A stretch of 64,000 bases of DNA from Aristolochia californica. Taxonomy: Eukaryota > Streptophyta > Magnoliopsida > Piperales > Aristolochiaceae. Below are positions 11,608-30,207 of the stretch, one piece after another. Positions within the stretch are counted from its first letter, which is position 1. Each line of letters begins with the position of its first letter. The stretch is from the NCBI GenBank assembly GCA_029961685.1, contig JARWKL010000003.1, positions 10,610,459-10,674,458 on the forward strand. The letters run 5' to 3'. Under the pieces are notes generated by a model that did not search any database, had not been told where the DNA came from, and saw only the letters and a list, made by a program, of their open reading frames with translations. The position numbers were made by a program, and so were the translations under genes.

Positions 11608-11882
11608 TGTCAAAGCTAGGTGGTTTTGTCCACCACTGATGGGTTAAATACTTGGCTTTCCGCACTTAATAGACCGGTCTTTTGGGTTGTATTGGCTAGG
11701 AGTTTGACATGGTATCAGAGCTGGGTACCACATTCCGCGATCGAATCCCGGGTGAAGCAGTAGGGAACGGGAAAGGTGGGTGTCAGAGCTAGGTGGTTTC
11801 GTCCACCATTGATGGGTTAGGTACTTGGCTTTTCGCACTTAATAGACTAGTCTTTTGGGTTGTATTGGCTAGGCGTTTGACA
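11608..11882 (+). mobile_element. TRIM-2 (terminal-repeat retrotransposon in miniature)
   Basis: Two 102-bp LTRs (11608-11709, 11781-11882) start TGTC and end TTTGACA. The primer-binding site TGGTATCAGAGC (11710-11721) touches the 5' LTR and a purine run GGGAACGGGAAAGGTGGG touches the 3' LTR. AGAAA/ATAAA flanks are a 5-bp target duplication with one mismatch. The interior is only 71 bp. The LTR 3' half (GGTCTTTTGGGTTGTATTGGC) is clearly related to TRIM-1. It lies in the right LTR of LARD-B, opposite in orientation. Confidence 0.9.
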
Positions 11883-12309
11883 ATAAATACTTCCTTGATT
11901 TACATAATCAGAGTACATGAACCTCTATTTATAATAGATGAATGTAGTAGAGTCCAATTACAATAAAACTACCTTTGTCCCAATTACACCCAAACTTTAA
12001 CACTTAAAGATAAGTCCTATCACTATTTAAATAACTCAAATAAATAAAAGACAACATAACTCAAACTAGAACTCTTCTATGAGGACGTGACCATAAGATA
12101 AAGATGTCAGCTCATGGCTATCTTTATGGCTCCCACTTGATCTTCTAACTAGCATGTGGTTATCTTTGTGAGTCCTTCTTGATCTTCCAACCAACTTGTG
12201 GTTATTTTTGTGAGTCCCACTTGACCTTCCAACTTATGTGATAAGTATGCCAGCTCGTGGTAATCATGGTGGGTCCTACTTCTTATGGGCTTGGGCCCAT
12301 CTTACAACA

Positions 12310-12960
12310 GGTTTTCACAAAATGATTTTGTCCTCCACAATGAGTGCATACCTTGTTATCAGACCTCGAAGGACCAAAGCTAGTCCTACCACCTCTTGCT
12401 TGGCCTCCTTTGTAATTTCTACTACATCCTCTGGTGGTAGAGGGTGTACCCTATTACCTGAGTACATAGCAGAGGATTCCCTAGTATGAGTGGTGGAAGA
12501 TTAGTCTGGTATCCGAAGTAATATAGCACTTATGTCACGAAATGATGGAAGTGTCGAGGAGTTGAGAAGTTGAGTCTTGGCCATCTCAAGTTATGGTTTG
12601 ATATTTGATAAAAAGATAGTAGCTATTAAGGCTTCCCACTATTTTTCTTGAACTGATATATCAATGGAGTAGGGCTAAACAATTTTCCACTCCTGATTCA
12701 GCCCTTGAAACCGTACCAAGAACTCATGTAGATTGTCCCCTTGTTTGGGATTAAATAAGTTTTGAATAACATCATACAATTTATGGAGGTTCTCTATGAT
12801 AGAGTACTTTCACACAAGTATCCCATATCTATATGGCTGTCTCAAGGTGGACCATACTTTAACCACTTAATAGAGGAGTTGTCCTCCTCATCAAGAATAT
12901 TCACAAAGAAATCAAATCAAGGAAATCTTCCTTCAATCAACCACTTTCTAAAAATAAGAT
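12310..12960 (-). pseudogene. Copia-A gag remnant
   Basis: The - strand translation from about 12355 gives CTHCGGQNHFVKT, a retroviral zinc knuckle with its last Cys cut off by LARD-B. Upstream, GDNLHEFLVRFQGLNQEW and EMAKTQLLNSSTLPSF are typical of copia capsid. Stops interrupt the frame at several points. Confidence 0.7.
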
Positions 12961-13014
12961 AAAAAACCTTCCTTTAGTGTCTTAGATGTCACTTCAACAA
13001 ACCAATCTCAATCC

Positions 13015-13440
13015 TTCACTCCCCTTTCTTATTTTAGGCAAGGGGATAATTAAGGGAGGTAAACAGTAATTATACCAAAACAAAATCTCAGATATTTTGA
13101 AGATCCTTTAAAGAAGGAACATTTCCTTCTAGTTGGTTGGTGTCAACCACTAACCAAAAAATCTAGCCTTTGTTGCCTTTTCCTTAAAATTTTTTGGTAT
13201 AATCTTTTCCCACGTAGGATACACTTCAATGAGAAGATCAAAGTATGTAAAATTATAAAAACAAAAATCTCAATCAATCTTCTGGATCTTCTAAAGAAGG
13301 AGCTTTCCTTCTATAAGTCATGTGCCAACTAATCATGTAATTCCAACCTTTTCTTTCCCTTTTTTTCTTTTTAAACTTTTAGGTAAGAAGATCAAGAGCA
13401 AATCTTAATGACAGAATCCCTTCCAACGTGAGATGTATGG
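13015..13440. repeat. Non-coding stretch with a diverged ~180-bp duplication
   Basis: AAAACAAAATCTCA followed by AAAGAAGGA-C-TTTCCTTCTA recurs at about 13075-13130 and 13260-13310. No protein is readable. It is the junction zone between the 5' ends of copia-A and copia-C. Confidence 0.5.
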
Positions 13441-13442
13441 GG

Positions 13443-15990
13443 AACTTAAAGGTGTTGTTCCCTTTTCATTGATTCACTCGGATGTATGGGGACCTTGAGT
13501 GTCTTGAATATCTTTGAAGTTAAGTATTTCATTATATTTATTGACGACTTTACTCGAGTTACATGGCTATTTTTATTCAAAGATAGGTATGAAATTCTTT
13601 CTATTTTTAAATCATTCTATGCCATGGTGTCCACTCAATTTGGTAAAAAGATAAAAGTCATTCGTTATGATAATGCCAAAGAATATCTATCGGGAGAATT
13701 TCAATCCTTTTGTAAGGATAATGACATTATCTATCAGACATCTTGTTCCTCCATCCCTCATTTAAATGGTGTAGCCGAAAGAAAAAATCTAAATATCCTT
13801 GAGGTAGCTCGTGACCTACTCTACTCCATGAATTTGCCCTATTTTCATTTACCTCATGCAATTCTTACAACCTGTTTCCTTACTAATAGGCTACCATATT
13901 TAGTACTTAGCCATAAGTTCCCATATTCCTTGTTATTTCCACGATGTCCTTTTCTCCCTTCTTTTAAAGGTATTTGGTTGCACATGTTTTGTTCATATCA
14001 CATGCACACAAAAAAGTAAACCAGACCCCAATGCTCTTAAATGTGTCTTTTTGGGTTACTCTCGTACCCAAAAATGATATGTTTGCTATGATTTCTTTTC
14101 AAAAGTTAATTGTTTCCAGGGATGTCACATTTTTTACGACACATCCTTTTATTCTTCAAAGGTTGCTCCTCCAAGTCTTTTATCTATTCAAGCAACTCCA
14201 AAGCCTGTTGTGCCACTTGATGCGGATCTCTCTATTCATCCCCCTGAAGCATTGGTCAATACAACACCTGTGGAGTTTATGGATCTCTCTACGGTAAGTC
14301 CATCTTCCCCTATTTTATTTGGTCCACAATTTGATACTAGGCCCATAGCTCTTAGGAAGGAGCCTAGGACTTATATTAGGCCCTCTACTTCTCATCTTAT
14401 ATCCAATTTTGTTTCTTGTTATCGTTTGTCTTCTTCTTGTTATCAATTTTTTGCATCTATCTCTTCCATCTCTGTCCCACAATGGTATTAGGAGGCTCTA
14501 AGGCATCCAAGATGGAAGACATAAATGGAAGAGGAAACAAATGCATTATATGAGAATCTGATTTCGGCCTAGGTTTTACTTCCTCCAGGAAAGAAACTCG
14601 TGGATTGTAAATGGGTTTTTATTATTAAGCACAATCCAGATGGTTCTGTAGTTTATCTCAAGGCATGTCTAGTTGCAAAGGGGTTTACTCAGTGTGATGA
14701 AGTAGATTATGAGGAAACTTTCTCCCTAGTAGCTAAGTTATACTTGGTAAGAATCTTATTATCACTCACTGCTAATTCCTCTTGGCAGGTATATCAATTG
14801 GATGTGAATAATGCATTTTTGAATGGTGATATTAAGGGAGAAATCTATATGCAACAATTACTTGGCTTTGTGGTTTGAGGGGGAGTTGATATGCAGATTA
14901 TAGAAATCTTTATATGGTCTAGAATAGTCTCCTCAGGGTTGGTTTAACAAATTTAGCCATACAATGTTGCGGTTTGGATTAAACTGATGCTTAGTAGATC
15001 ATTTTGTCTTTGTCAAGAATACCTTAAAGGGTAGTGTATTAACAACATTTTATGTGGATGATATTGTCTTAACTGGAAGTGATGTAGATAGTATAAAATA
15101 AGTCAAAGAGAAGATATCTAAAGAATTCAAAACAAAAGATCTTGGACTTTTGAAATATTTATTGGGTATTGAGTTCTTCCAATCCAAGCATGGGATCATC
15201 TTATATCAGTGAAAGTATGTTCTTGATCTACTTGAAGACACATGGATGATGGGATGTCTACCAACAAATACTCCTATGGATGCTAACACAAATCTATGTG
15301 CAAACTCGGATGAAGATGTTGTTATAGGTAAATATCAGAGATTTGTGGGAAAACTTATTTGCCTCACAATGACCGGACCGGATATATCATATGTAGTAAG
15401 TGTAGTTAGTCAGTATATGAACAAACCACAACTTACTCATTGGCAAGCTCTGGAGAGGATATGGAGGAATTTAAAAGGAGCCCCGAGGAAGGGACTTGTC
15501 TATAAAAATCATGATCACTTCAACATTGAAGGTTTTTCGGATGCAAATTAGGTTGGATCACCTGATGACAGGAAGTCCACTTCTGGGTATTATACCTTAG
15601 TTGGGGGTAACCTGGTTACATGGAGAAGTAAAAAGCAGAATATTGTTGCAAGATCCATTGTAGAACCAAAATACAGGGCTATGACATATGCAGTTAGTGA
15701 GCTTTTATGGATCAGATATCTTCTTACTGAATTAGTGTTCTACAAAGAAGTCCATATGGAATTATATTGTGACAACCAGACATCCATTCATATTGCTTCA
15801 AATCTGGTCTTCCACGAGAGAACAAAATATATTGAAGTAGATTGCTACTTTAAACGAGAGAAATTTCAAGCGGGTATTTAATTTCTCAAACATGTTTCAT
15901 CTCAAGCACAAATGGCAGACATATTTACAAAACTAGTCACATCCAAGATCCAGACCACTATATACGGGAAGCTGGGTATCTATGATGTTT
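13443..15990 (+). pseudogene. Copia-C pol remnant (integrase, RT, RNase H)
   Basis: The longest frame (13486-14019) keeps the integrase core: HSDVWG just upstream, RYDNAKEYLSGEF and GVAERKNLNILEVAR provide the three catalytic acidic positions. RT entry is at about 14600-14878 (DCKWVFIIKHNPDG, YQLDVNNAFLNGD), the YVDD box at about 15053-15064, an RT/RNase H connection at 15246-15551, and RNase H with MELYCDNQTSIHI at 15681-15881. There are stops after VWGP and between RT blocks, and several frameshifts. It is less decayed than copia-A. Confidence 0.8.
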
Positions 15991-16184
15991 TCTCTCCCCT
16001 AGCTTGAGGTGGAGTGTTAGAAGATAGAATTTATAAGTAGTGACAATCATGTGAATCATCCTTTATCTTTGTCTCATTTTCTTCCCTTCTTAAGGCAAAG
16101 GGTGTTGATGTAATTCTTTATATATCAATTATTATAAATACATGTGAGGGGGAGGATTTGGGACATGACTCAAACCCTAATCCT

Positions 16185-16217
16185 CCCCCCCCCCCCCCCG
16201 CCCCCCCCCCCCCCCCC
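16185..16217 (+). repeat. Poly-C tract
   Basis: About 33 nearly uninterrupted cytosines (one G at 16200) in the copia-C LTR, followed by CT-rich microsatellite sequence. The - strand is a long G run. Confidence 0.95.
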
Positions 16218-16353
16218 ACCCCCTTCTCAAACACTCTAGTTGTCCATCTCTCTCTCTCTCTCACTCACTCTTTTTCCCTTCTTCTTCCTCTCATCTTCCT
16301 TCTCTTATTTCTTCTCTTCAGTCTATCAATTACCTTTGACTTATTACTTCACA

Positions 16354-17290
16354 TCCTTCATCATGGGATCTTAAATCCAATAGATAAACCTTCAACTTTG
16401 GGGGATTGACACAAAGACTTGTTCTTTTGAATGCCTATGAATGAACACATTATTGATGACAAATTGATGTAAAGACCAATTATAATGTAATGCAAGGGAG
16501 AGAATGAGTTGGAAGGTTTGAGAGCAAATTGTATGACCAAAAGTTTGATCATTATCGATATCAGGAAGCTGCTAGTCTTTCCTTGAACTCGTCAAGGCTT
16601 CTATCAACAACATGGTACTTGGTCCTAGAGAACCATTCAAAGTTTATTATATGCATGTCTAGCAATCAAGTTACTAGTTGGTATGTGTTATTTTTAGTAG
16701 AAGCACTGAACTCAATTTGCATAGCTTGGTGCCAATGGGGAAGAGGAGGAGCATGTTTGTAGTTTGTTGGTTCTATAGGAGTTTGTCTTGAGAAAGTAAT
16801 CTACATTTGGCCCTAAGTTATCGTGGAATGGCGATTTTTAGAAGGATTTAAAAGAGAGGAGCATCAATCCGAAGGGTTGGACTATGGTAAAATTTAGAGG
16901 TAGCAAAGGAGGTTAAGAGGGACAAATTGGTGACAAAATGAGGGGTCAATGAGGGTGTGCGTGTGGACCAAGACTTGGATGGGAGTAGGAAACTTGAAAC
17001 TCGAAAAACCAAGACGATAACACTTAAAATTTTTGCGAGAATCATTATTATGTCTAGCCATAATTCACTTTTAACTTTCATATGGACTGATTTATGTTAT
17101 ACTAACAAATTTTAGTATAAAATGAGTGTCTTGCCAAAGACTCGTTGGATTTGATTAAAATGATATTGAGAATGTTACACCAAGAAAAGTAATCCAACCA
17201 AACAATCTTCAACCCGCGACTCAGAATCAGTAAGGCTCGGTCCGAGTTTAAACGGTGACTCAAATTGACTCGGCCTACGGAGTCAGATCC
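16354..17290. other. Upstream region of ABP1, unassigned
   Basis: AT-rich sequence between the copia-C LTR and the putative ABP1 promoter. No transposon or gene signal recognised. Confidence 0.4.
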
Positions 17291-17293
17291 ACC

Positions 17294-17301
17294 TTATAAA
17301 T
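17294..17301 (+). promoter_or_regulatory. Candidate TATA box of ABP1
   Basis: TTATAAAT lies 200 bp upstream of the ABP1 start codon, in a region that changes from AT-rich to more GC-balanced sequence just downstream. Position and motif fit; the transcription start is not known. Confidence 0.4.
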
Positions 17302-17500
17302 GGGTAATCTCCGGATCCGGAGCCGGCATCGTATCGCTGTTCGAATAAACCAATCTTCAATACCGCATCCGAACCCAAAACCTCTTTGCCCATGGTCCTC
17401 CTCCTTCCGCACTCTCGAAGGCCTAGATGTTTCGAGTAAAAGCAGAACGAAAATTATAACTCGAGCAGCAAATGGGAGCGCCAAAATGAGATGAGCTAAA

Positions 17501-24660
<7,160 letters not shown>

Positions 24661-25023
24661 ATTTTTTTAATGCAACAGTCTTCTCCAGTTGCAGCCACTT
24701 TTCTCCCTGAAAGTTGTTGGAAGTTGCTGTTGAGATCTTGCTGCCGCATGCGAAGCAAATTGTTCTACTGATTTCAACTTTCGAAGTTAATGCCAATCGG
24801 TTCCGGTGGTAACGTCCTGGATTTACCTTTAAACTCTTCCTTACAGAATTGCTGTTAGATAGCGTTGAACTCCTACAGATATTCAAGGGCTCTAAATAAG
24901 ACAATGACGAGCTTCCCCATTACCCGTCAAAAGTGAAACTTCAAAGCATTGAATACCATTAACACACTGGAGCTGTCACATGGACAAGCACTACTATTGT
25001 AGTTGCTGACCTTCCCTATCCAT
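24661..25023 (+). other. ABP1 3' untranslated and downstream sequence
   Basis: It runs from the ABP1 stop to the target site of the gypsy element. It contains an AAATAAGA-type poly(A)-signal-like word near 24892. No other feature seen. Confidence 0.5.
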
Positions 25024-25419
25024 GTTAGTGATAGGTCCTGATCAAGCAGCAGAAACAACTCTGAGGAATACTCATTTTCTTTAGGTGAAAGATAAATCAC
25101 AATTATTTGTAAGAAAATTATATTTGTTTTATTCATTGCTAACATTTCAATAAATGGAGTAAAGTTTAACATATCAGTTTCAACTTAGGAAACTAGTAAG
25201 CCTAAACTCAAGGAAATGAGTTGTAACAATTTTGAATGAGACAAAACAATGGCAGAAAATAAAAAACTGGTTTAGACTTGGTCTATCTCAAGCTAAAAAC
25301 TTGGGATTCTTAGGGATTCATTCAAATCTTCTCCAATACTACCTTTGCCAATTGGATCCTTGACCTCAAAGGCCAAATAAAGAAACTGATTATGCAGCAA
25401 TGGTGAGTCCTCCCATGTA

Positions 25420-28400
25420 GCATCTTTAATAGGTAATTGTTTCCACTTCACTTAGCTTTCTTTAATAAATTTATTGCCTTGTTTAATCTCACGTGTATCT
25501 AGGATTTTTTTTGGTTCTATGGAAGATACACCTTCATCAGTAATAGGTGGGATCTCTAAGGTAACTTGTGAAGGACCCCCAACATATTTCTTCAAGAGAG
25601 AGAGAGACAAGAAAAACAGGGTGAATCTTTGCGCTTGCTGATTATTGTAGTTTGTAAGCAACATTGCCAATCTTCTTCTCGATTAGATAAGGGTTGTAGA
25701 ACTTGCTGGAAAGTTTCTGATGAACTCGTTTGAAGGCAGTTTGTTAGCGATATGGATGTAAGAGGCTCTGATCAACTTCTTTAACCCGAGATAACCCATC
25801 AAAATAAAGCGGAATGGAAGGAGGAAGCTACCCATACAAGGTTTGGAAAGGTGTCATCCCCATTGAACTGTGGTAGGTGGTGTTATATTAGAATTCTGCC
25901 CAAGGTAAATAACTATACCATTTTCGTGGCCATTGATGGATGAAACAATAGAGGTATTGTTCAACACAGCGGTTCACAACTTCTGTTTGTTCATCGGTCT
26001 GCGGGTGGTTGGCGGAGCTCAATTTCAACTTGGTTCCTGACGTAGTGAAGAACTTTTGCCAGAATTTGTTGATAAAGATGGGGTCACGATCACTAATGAT
26101 TGATTTCGGCATGCCATGGAGTTTGAGGACGTGTTCTACAAATTGTTCAACTACAATCTTTGCAGAAAACGGATGAGATAAAGCAACAAAATGAGCATAC
26201 TTACTGAGTCTATCTACGACCACCAAAAGACTATCTTTGTCGTGGGAGGATGGAAGTCGTTCAATAAAATCCAAACTGATATCATCCCACACTTGACAGG
26301 GAATGGGAAGTGATTGAAGTATCTCATTGGGGCTAGAGTTTCAGTTTTGGTTCTTTGACAAACTTCACATTGCGTAATATAGTCTTGGACAGACCGGTAC
26401 ATGGATAGCCAATAAAATTGTTGAGCTAGCCTTTTGAATGTCCTTGATACTTCAAAATGCCCTGCCATTTTGTTGTCATGAAATTCTTTTATCAGCTGGT
26501 TGCGGATAGCTTGTGGAACAACTATACTCTTTTTATAGAAACATAGATTATTTTGTATTGAATATGGACCGGTGGGATCCGTGGTTGATTGGCGGCTCAC
26601 TTGCTGCATATACAGATCATCTTGTGTTGCCCTTCTCATATCATCCCAAAGAGTAACCTGTGAGACAAACAAAGGATTAGGGAGAGGGTTGTCAGGGTAG
26701 TGAGAGAGTGCAACAACTGCTGAATTTTCACGTCCTGGCCGGTAAAAAATTTCGTAGTTGTAGCCCAAAAGTTTTGCTACCCACTTTTGTTGCTCGGGAG
26801 TTGCCACATGTTGATCCAGAAAGTATTTGAGACTCTTGTGATCGGTTCAAATGAGGAATTTGTTGCCCAAAATATAAGGTCGCTGATCCGAATTGCATCC
26901 ACAATCGCGAGCATTTCCTTGGCATAGATGGACCATGCTCGTTTACTAATTCCCAAAGCGCAACTCATAAACACAATTGGCTGGCCCCGCTGAGTAAGGA
27001 CTTCACCGATTCCGTCACATGAAGCATCAATTTCTACAATAAAAGAGTCATTAAAATTTAGCATGGCTAAAGTCGGGGTAGTTGTCATGGGTTGCTTGAG
27101 TAGCTTGAATGCATCTGCTGCTTCTTTAGTCCACCGAAAGCTTCCTTTTTTTAGGAGATTGGTAAGGAGGCAAGCCAAAAGTCCATAGTCCCAAACAAAG
27201 TTTTAGTAATAACCTGTCAAACTTAAAAATCTGTGCAAGTCGGTAATATTAGCAAGTTGTGGCCAAGCTACCATGGCCTCAATTTTTTTTTTTGTCTACC
27301 TTTACCCCTTGATGCGTCACAATATAGCCTAAATACTCCAGTTCCTGTTTCCAAAATCACACTTGCTTGCTTTGATGAAAAATTGATGTTGTCTCAGGAT
27401 ATCTAATGTGGTTCTAACATGTTTTATATATAATTGTCAGGTAGGACTATAAACAAGAATATCATAAGAAAATACTAGTATGAACTTGCGAAGATGAGGG
27501 TGAAATATTGAATTCATAATGGCTTAGAAGGTGGAAGGGGCGTTGCATAAACCAAAAGGCATAACTAGATACTCAAAATGGCCATTATGGGTTCTAAAGG
27601 CAGCTTTTTGGAATATCAGGAGCATGTACTCATACCTGATGATATCCAACTCGCAACTCTAGTTTGGTGAAATATGTTGCCTCATACAATTCATCTAGCA
27701 TATCATCTACTGTAGGGATGGGAAATCGGTCTTTGATGGTGGTTGCGTTTAGTGCTCAATAGTTTGTGCAGGATCGCCAAGTGCCATCTTTCTTCTTCAC
27801 CAACAAATCAGGAGATGAGAATGGATTGGTGCTAGGTTGAATGACTCCCATGTTGAGCATCGCTTAGACCTTTTTTTCGATCTCTGCTTTTTGAAAATAT
27901 GCATATCTATAGGGCCGAACATTGATGGGTTGAGTACCTTCTTTGAGGGGAATGTGATGTTCAATATCTCTTAAGGGTGGTAGTGTGGTTGGTTCCTTGA
28001 ACACATCTGCATAGTCCTTCAATGTCTGTTGCATATTAGGATTGGTGTTTGCCCTGGTGGACTTCTCGACAGCGTGTGGGTACATGGCAAACAGCATTTG
28101 GCCTTGGCACATCTCTTTCGCAACTGACGCCAATGATGTTGCTCGAATGGTTTGGTTAATTCCTTGTAATCTCTGTGCTCGATTATCCCAATGGAAGTCC
28201 ATGGTTAATTGTTTCCAATTGCAGACCACGAAGCCTAGCATCTCCAGCCATTGGATGCCTAACACCATATCAAGTCCGACTAGGGAAAGAGAATAGAGGG
28301 TGAAGGAAACAGTAATGTCTTGTAAATTCACTTGTATTGTTTCAAAGCAACCTTGGCAGACTAGTAGTTCTCCATTTGCTACGTGGACATCAAACAATTT

Positions 28401-28480
28401 CGTTGGTACCACCGGAAGTTAAAGCAATCTGGCTAATTTCTCATTGAGGAAATTGTGAATGGATCCACTGTCAATCAACA
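25420..28480 (-). pseudogene. Gypsy-E pol remnant
   Basis: Protease: VLIDSGSIHNFLNE at about 28475-28430, then the frame 28412-27864 with GLDMVLGIQWLEMLG and the start of RT. RT continues with stops to about 27200. RNase H is in 27178-26870 (VEIDASCDGIGEVL). Integrase zinc finger: HDNKMAGHFEVSRTF followed by CEVCQRTK in 26807-26214. The core (26292-25888) keeps DFIERLP, ISDRDPIF and QTEVVN, so all three catalytic acidic residues remain. A tail near 25550-25400 has KILDTREIK and KWKQLPIKDATWED, which resembles a chromodomain. Multiple in-frame stops and shifts make it non-functional as written. Confidence 0.82.
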
Positions 28481-28653
28481 CCATCATGTGTTGAGACCCG
28501 ATGGTAGCTGCTACTCACATGGCTTGTGGAGATGTCCAGCCTGTTAGTGCATGTATTGAGATTTCTGGTTTGGCTTGATCTCCCAGAGTGTCCTCCATCT
28601 GCAACTCTTCGTCCTCCACCTCATATTCTTTGGTTTGGTTGCTGGTTTGACAC

Positions 28654-29533
28654 TCAAGGAGTAGTTGAGGTTCTTGACTCTTGCGTCTTGGGGTGAATTT
28701 GTCGTTGCAATTGAAACAAAGCCCTCGTGCTCTCTATTTGCATTTCATCCCAACTTAATCTCTTGGGTGTCGTTGTTGGGGTAGAACGATTCACTGGAGT
28801 AATGGTGGTAGGTGCATGGTTCGGCAATGCAACTCGTGTGAACCTCTTCGTTCTGGTGATCTGTTCATCCCTCATTCTTGCTAGACTGATGGCTTCCTTC
28901 AATGTTTTGGGCTTGAACATTCGAATTCCATCGGCAATCTCGGGTTTCAATCCTCCCATGAAAGTGCCAATGAGAGCCTTCTGTGTCCAACTGTGAACTC
29001 AATTACCTAACCTCGTGAACTCTTTTTGGTAATCACGAAGGGATCCGACCTGTCGAACTCTGGATAGAGCTTCATCAAAATCTTCACACTTTGTCGGTTC
29101 AATACGAGCCCACAATTCCTCTTCAAAGAACTCCCAGGTCACCAAGGTAAGCTCGACGCAACCATTGCCACCATTGATTTGCTTCTCCTTAAAGGTGGAA
29201 AGATGCAGAAGTTACCTTCTGATTGCCCGTTGTGTCTTGAAATTCAAAGAATTGAACTATTTTGCTAAGCCATTTAGTTGGATCTTCTCCAGAGTATTTT
29301 GAAAATTCCAACTTCGCCATCTTGGAAGAGAAAATCTATTTTCCGTCGTCGTTCTCCTCTCGATGCAAACGGAAAGATCCTTCTCGCTCATTATTGTTGT
29401 TGCTAGAGGCTTCTTTGGTTGACAGGAAAACTTCCAATAGCTTGTTGATAGATTCCTCTAATCGTTGCATTCCATCTTGAACTCCACTAAGCCCAGCCTC
29501 CAAAACTTCATTCTGCTCTTTGTTGGACGCCAT
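28654..29533 (-). pseudogene. Gypsy-E gag remnant
   Basis: A start at 29533 gives MASNKEQNEVLEAG with a predicted coiled N-terminus (MQRLEESINKLLEVF). The capsid part MGGLKPEIADGIRMFKPKTLKEAISLARMRDE is readable at 28959-28860 in another frame. Stops and shifts separate the two. Confidence 0.7.
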
Positions 29534-29856
29534 TATAGCGAAACTCTGATACCAATGATAGGTCCTGATCAAGCAGCAGAAATAACTCCGAGGAATACTC
29601 ACTTTCTTTGGGTGAAAGATAAACCATAACTGTTTATAAGAAAATTATACTTGCTTTATTCATTGCTAAACTTCCAATAAATAGAGTGAAGCTTAACAAA
29701 TCAGCTTCAACTTAGGAAACTAAGTAGCCTAAAACAACTTTGAATGAGACAAAACAACAGCAAAAAATAAAATAAAAAGCTGGTTTAGACTTGGTCTATC
29801 TAAAGCTAAAGATTCTTCTTAGGGATTCGTTCAGATCTTCTCGGCCTATCAGTTAG

Positions 29857-30207
29857 ATCCCTGTGAATGCGAGTCCGGGAGTCACCCTTTTCGATGCATT
29901 TCAGCTAACAGCTCCAATCAGAACGGTAACAATGGCCTGGTTCCCGTTCTGTGCTCCTTTCTTTGAACTGAGTTTATTACATTGGGGTGGGCAGGCGGGC
30001 GGCTTGGTTGTTTGATTTTAAAAGGAATCTACCGAAGCAGGACATCTAAAGTCGCAGCATAATGGCTTTGCCTATAGATATAAGATTTCTAAACTTTCAT
30101 CTTTCGGCTTTATGTCGCTCCCTCTGTTGAAACCGAGGAATTCGATTTATTAGGAGATCCGAGATCAAATATAGATGAGTTTTTGCTCGGATTCCGAGCC
30201 AACGGGA
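29857..30207. other. Intergenic sequence between gypsy-E and the MULE
   Basis: Nothing recognisable. It is unique-looking, and would have been continuous with the ABP1 downstream region before gypsy-E inserted. Confidence 0.4.

Larger units (their letters stand above)
6695..12309 (-). mobile_element. LARD-B: non-coding LTR retrotransposon
   Basis: The left LTR is 6695-9706 (about 547 bp after removing the hAT insertion) and the right LTR 11584-12309 (about 446 bp after removing TRIM-2). The primer-binding site (TGGTATCATAGC, - strand) is at 11572-11583, and a polypurine-like CCCTTAAGCTGGGGG lies just inside the left LTR. Flanking GGTTG/GGTTT is an imperfect target duplication. The 1.86-kb interior has no gag or pol; it contains blocks shared with LARD-D and LARD-G and a ~178-bp tandem repeat. 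The left LTR is longer because of a roughly 60-bp motif (TTAGATATGTGGG...) that is repeated near its end. Its target was the gag of copia-A. Confidence 0.8.
2650..13010 (-). mobile_element. Copia-A: nested, broken Ty1/copia retrotransposon
   Basis: The 3' LTR is 2650-3118 (TG...CA) and is followed by the polypurine tract GAGGGGGAG (- strand, about 3119-3133). Reading leftward on the - strand, the order gag (12.9-12.3 kb), linker, protease, integrase, reverse transcriptase, RNase H is the copia order. The gag zinc knuckle ends exactly at 12310 and the element resumes at 6694, so LARD-B (with its own passengers) split a continuous gag-pol frame. A TRIM sits between the linker and the protease. 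No 5' LTR is found; the element is lost near 13.0-13.4 kb, where copia-C begins in the opposite direction. Confidence 0.8.
13443..16353 (+). mobile_element. Copia-C: 5'-truncated Ty1/copia retrotransposon
   Basis: The element starts inside the pre-integrase region (HSDVWGP at about 13467) and continues through integrase, RT and RNase H to a polypurine tract CTTGAGGTGGAG (16003-16014) and a 3' LTR beginning at 16015. The LTR end is uncertain (TTCACA at 16353 is the best TG...CA fit). There is no gag, protease or 5' LTR. It faces copia-A head to head. Confidence 0.8.
25029..29851 (-). mobile_element. Gypsy-E: Ty3/gypsy chromovirus-like retrotransposon
   Basis: The LTRs are about 25029-25345 and 29556-29851, flanked by a perfect 5-bp target duplication GTTAG (25024-25028, 29852-29856). 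The primer-binding site TGGTATCAGAGT (29543-29554) is one base inside the 5' LTR. On the - strand the order gag, protease, RT, RNase H, integrase, chromodomain-like tail is that of Ty3/gypsy. Total length 4.8 kb with ~300-bp LTRs suits compact chromovirus lineages such as Reina or Galadriel; the exact clade is not decided. Stops and frameshifts are present throughout, although the ends are intact. It lies 368 bp after the ABP1 stop, antisense to it. Confidence 0.88.

Noticed and set aside
16158..16409. Proline-rich ORF with a membrane-like tail
   Set aside because: It is generated by the poly-C tract and CT-rich LTR sequence.
17300..17494. 64-codon ORF in frame with ABP1 as an N-terminal extension
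   Set aside because: It ends in a stop before the ABP1 ATG and the ABP1 signal peptide starts correctly at 17501.
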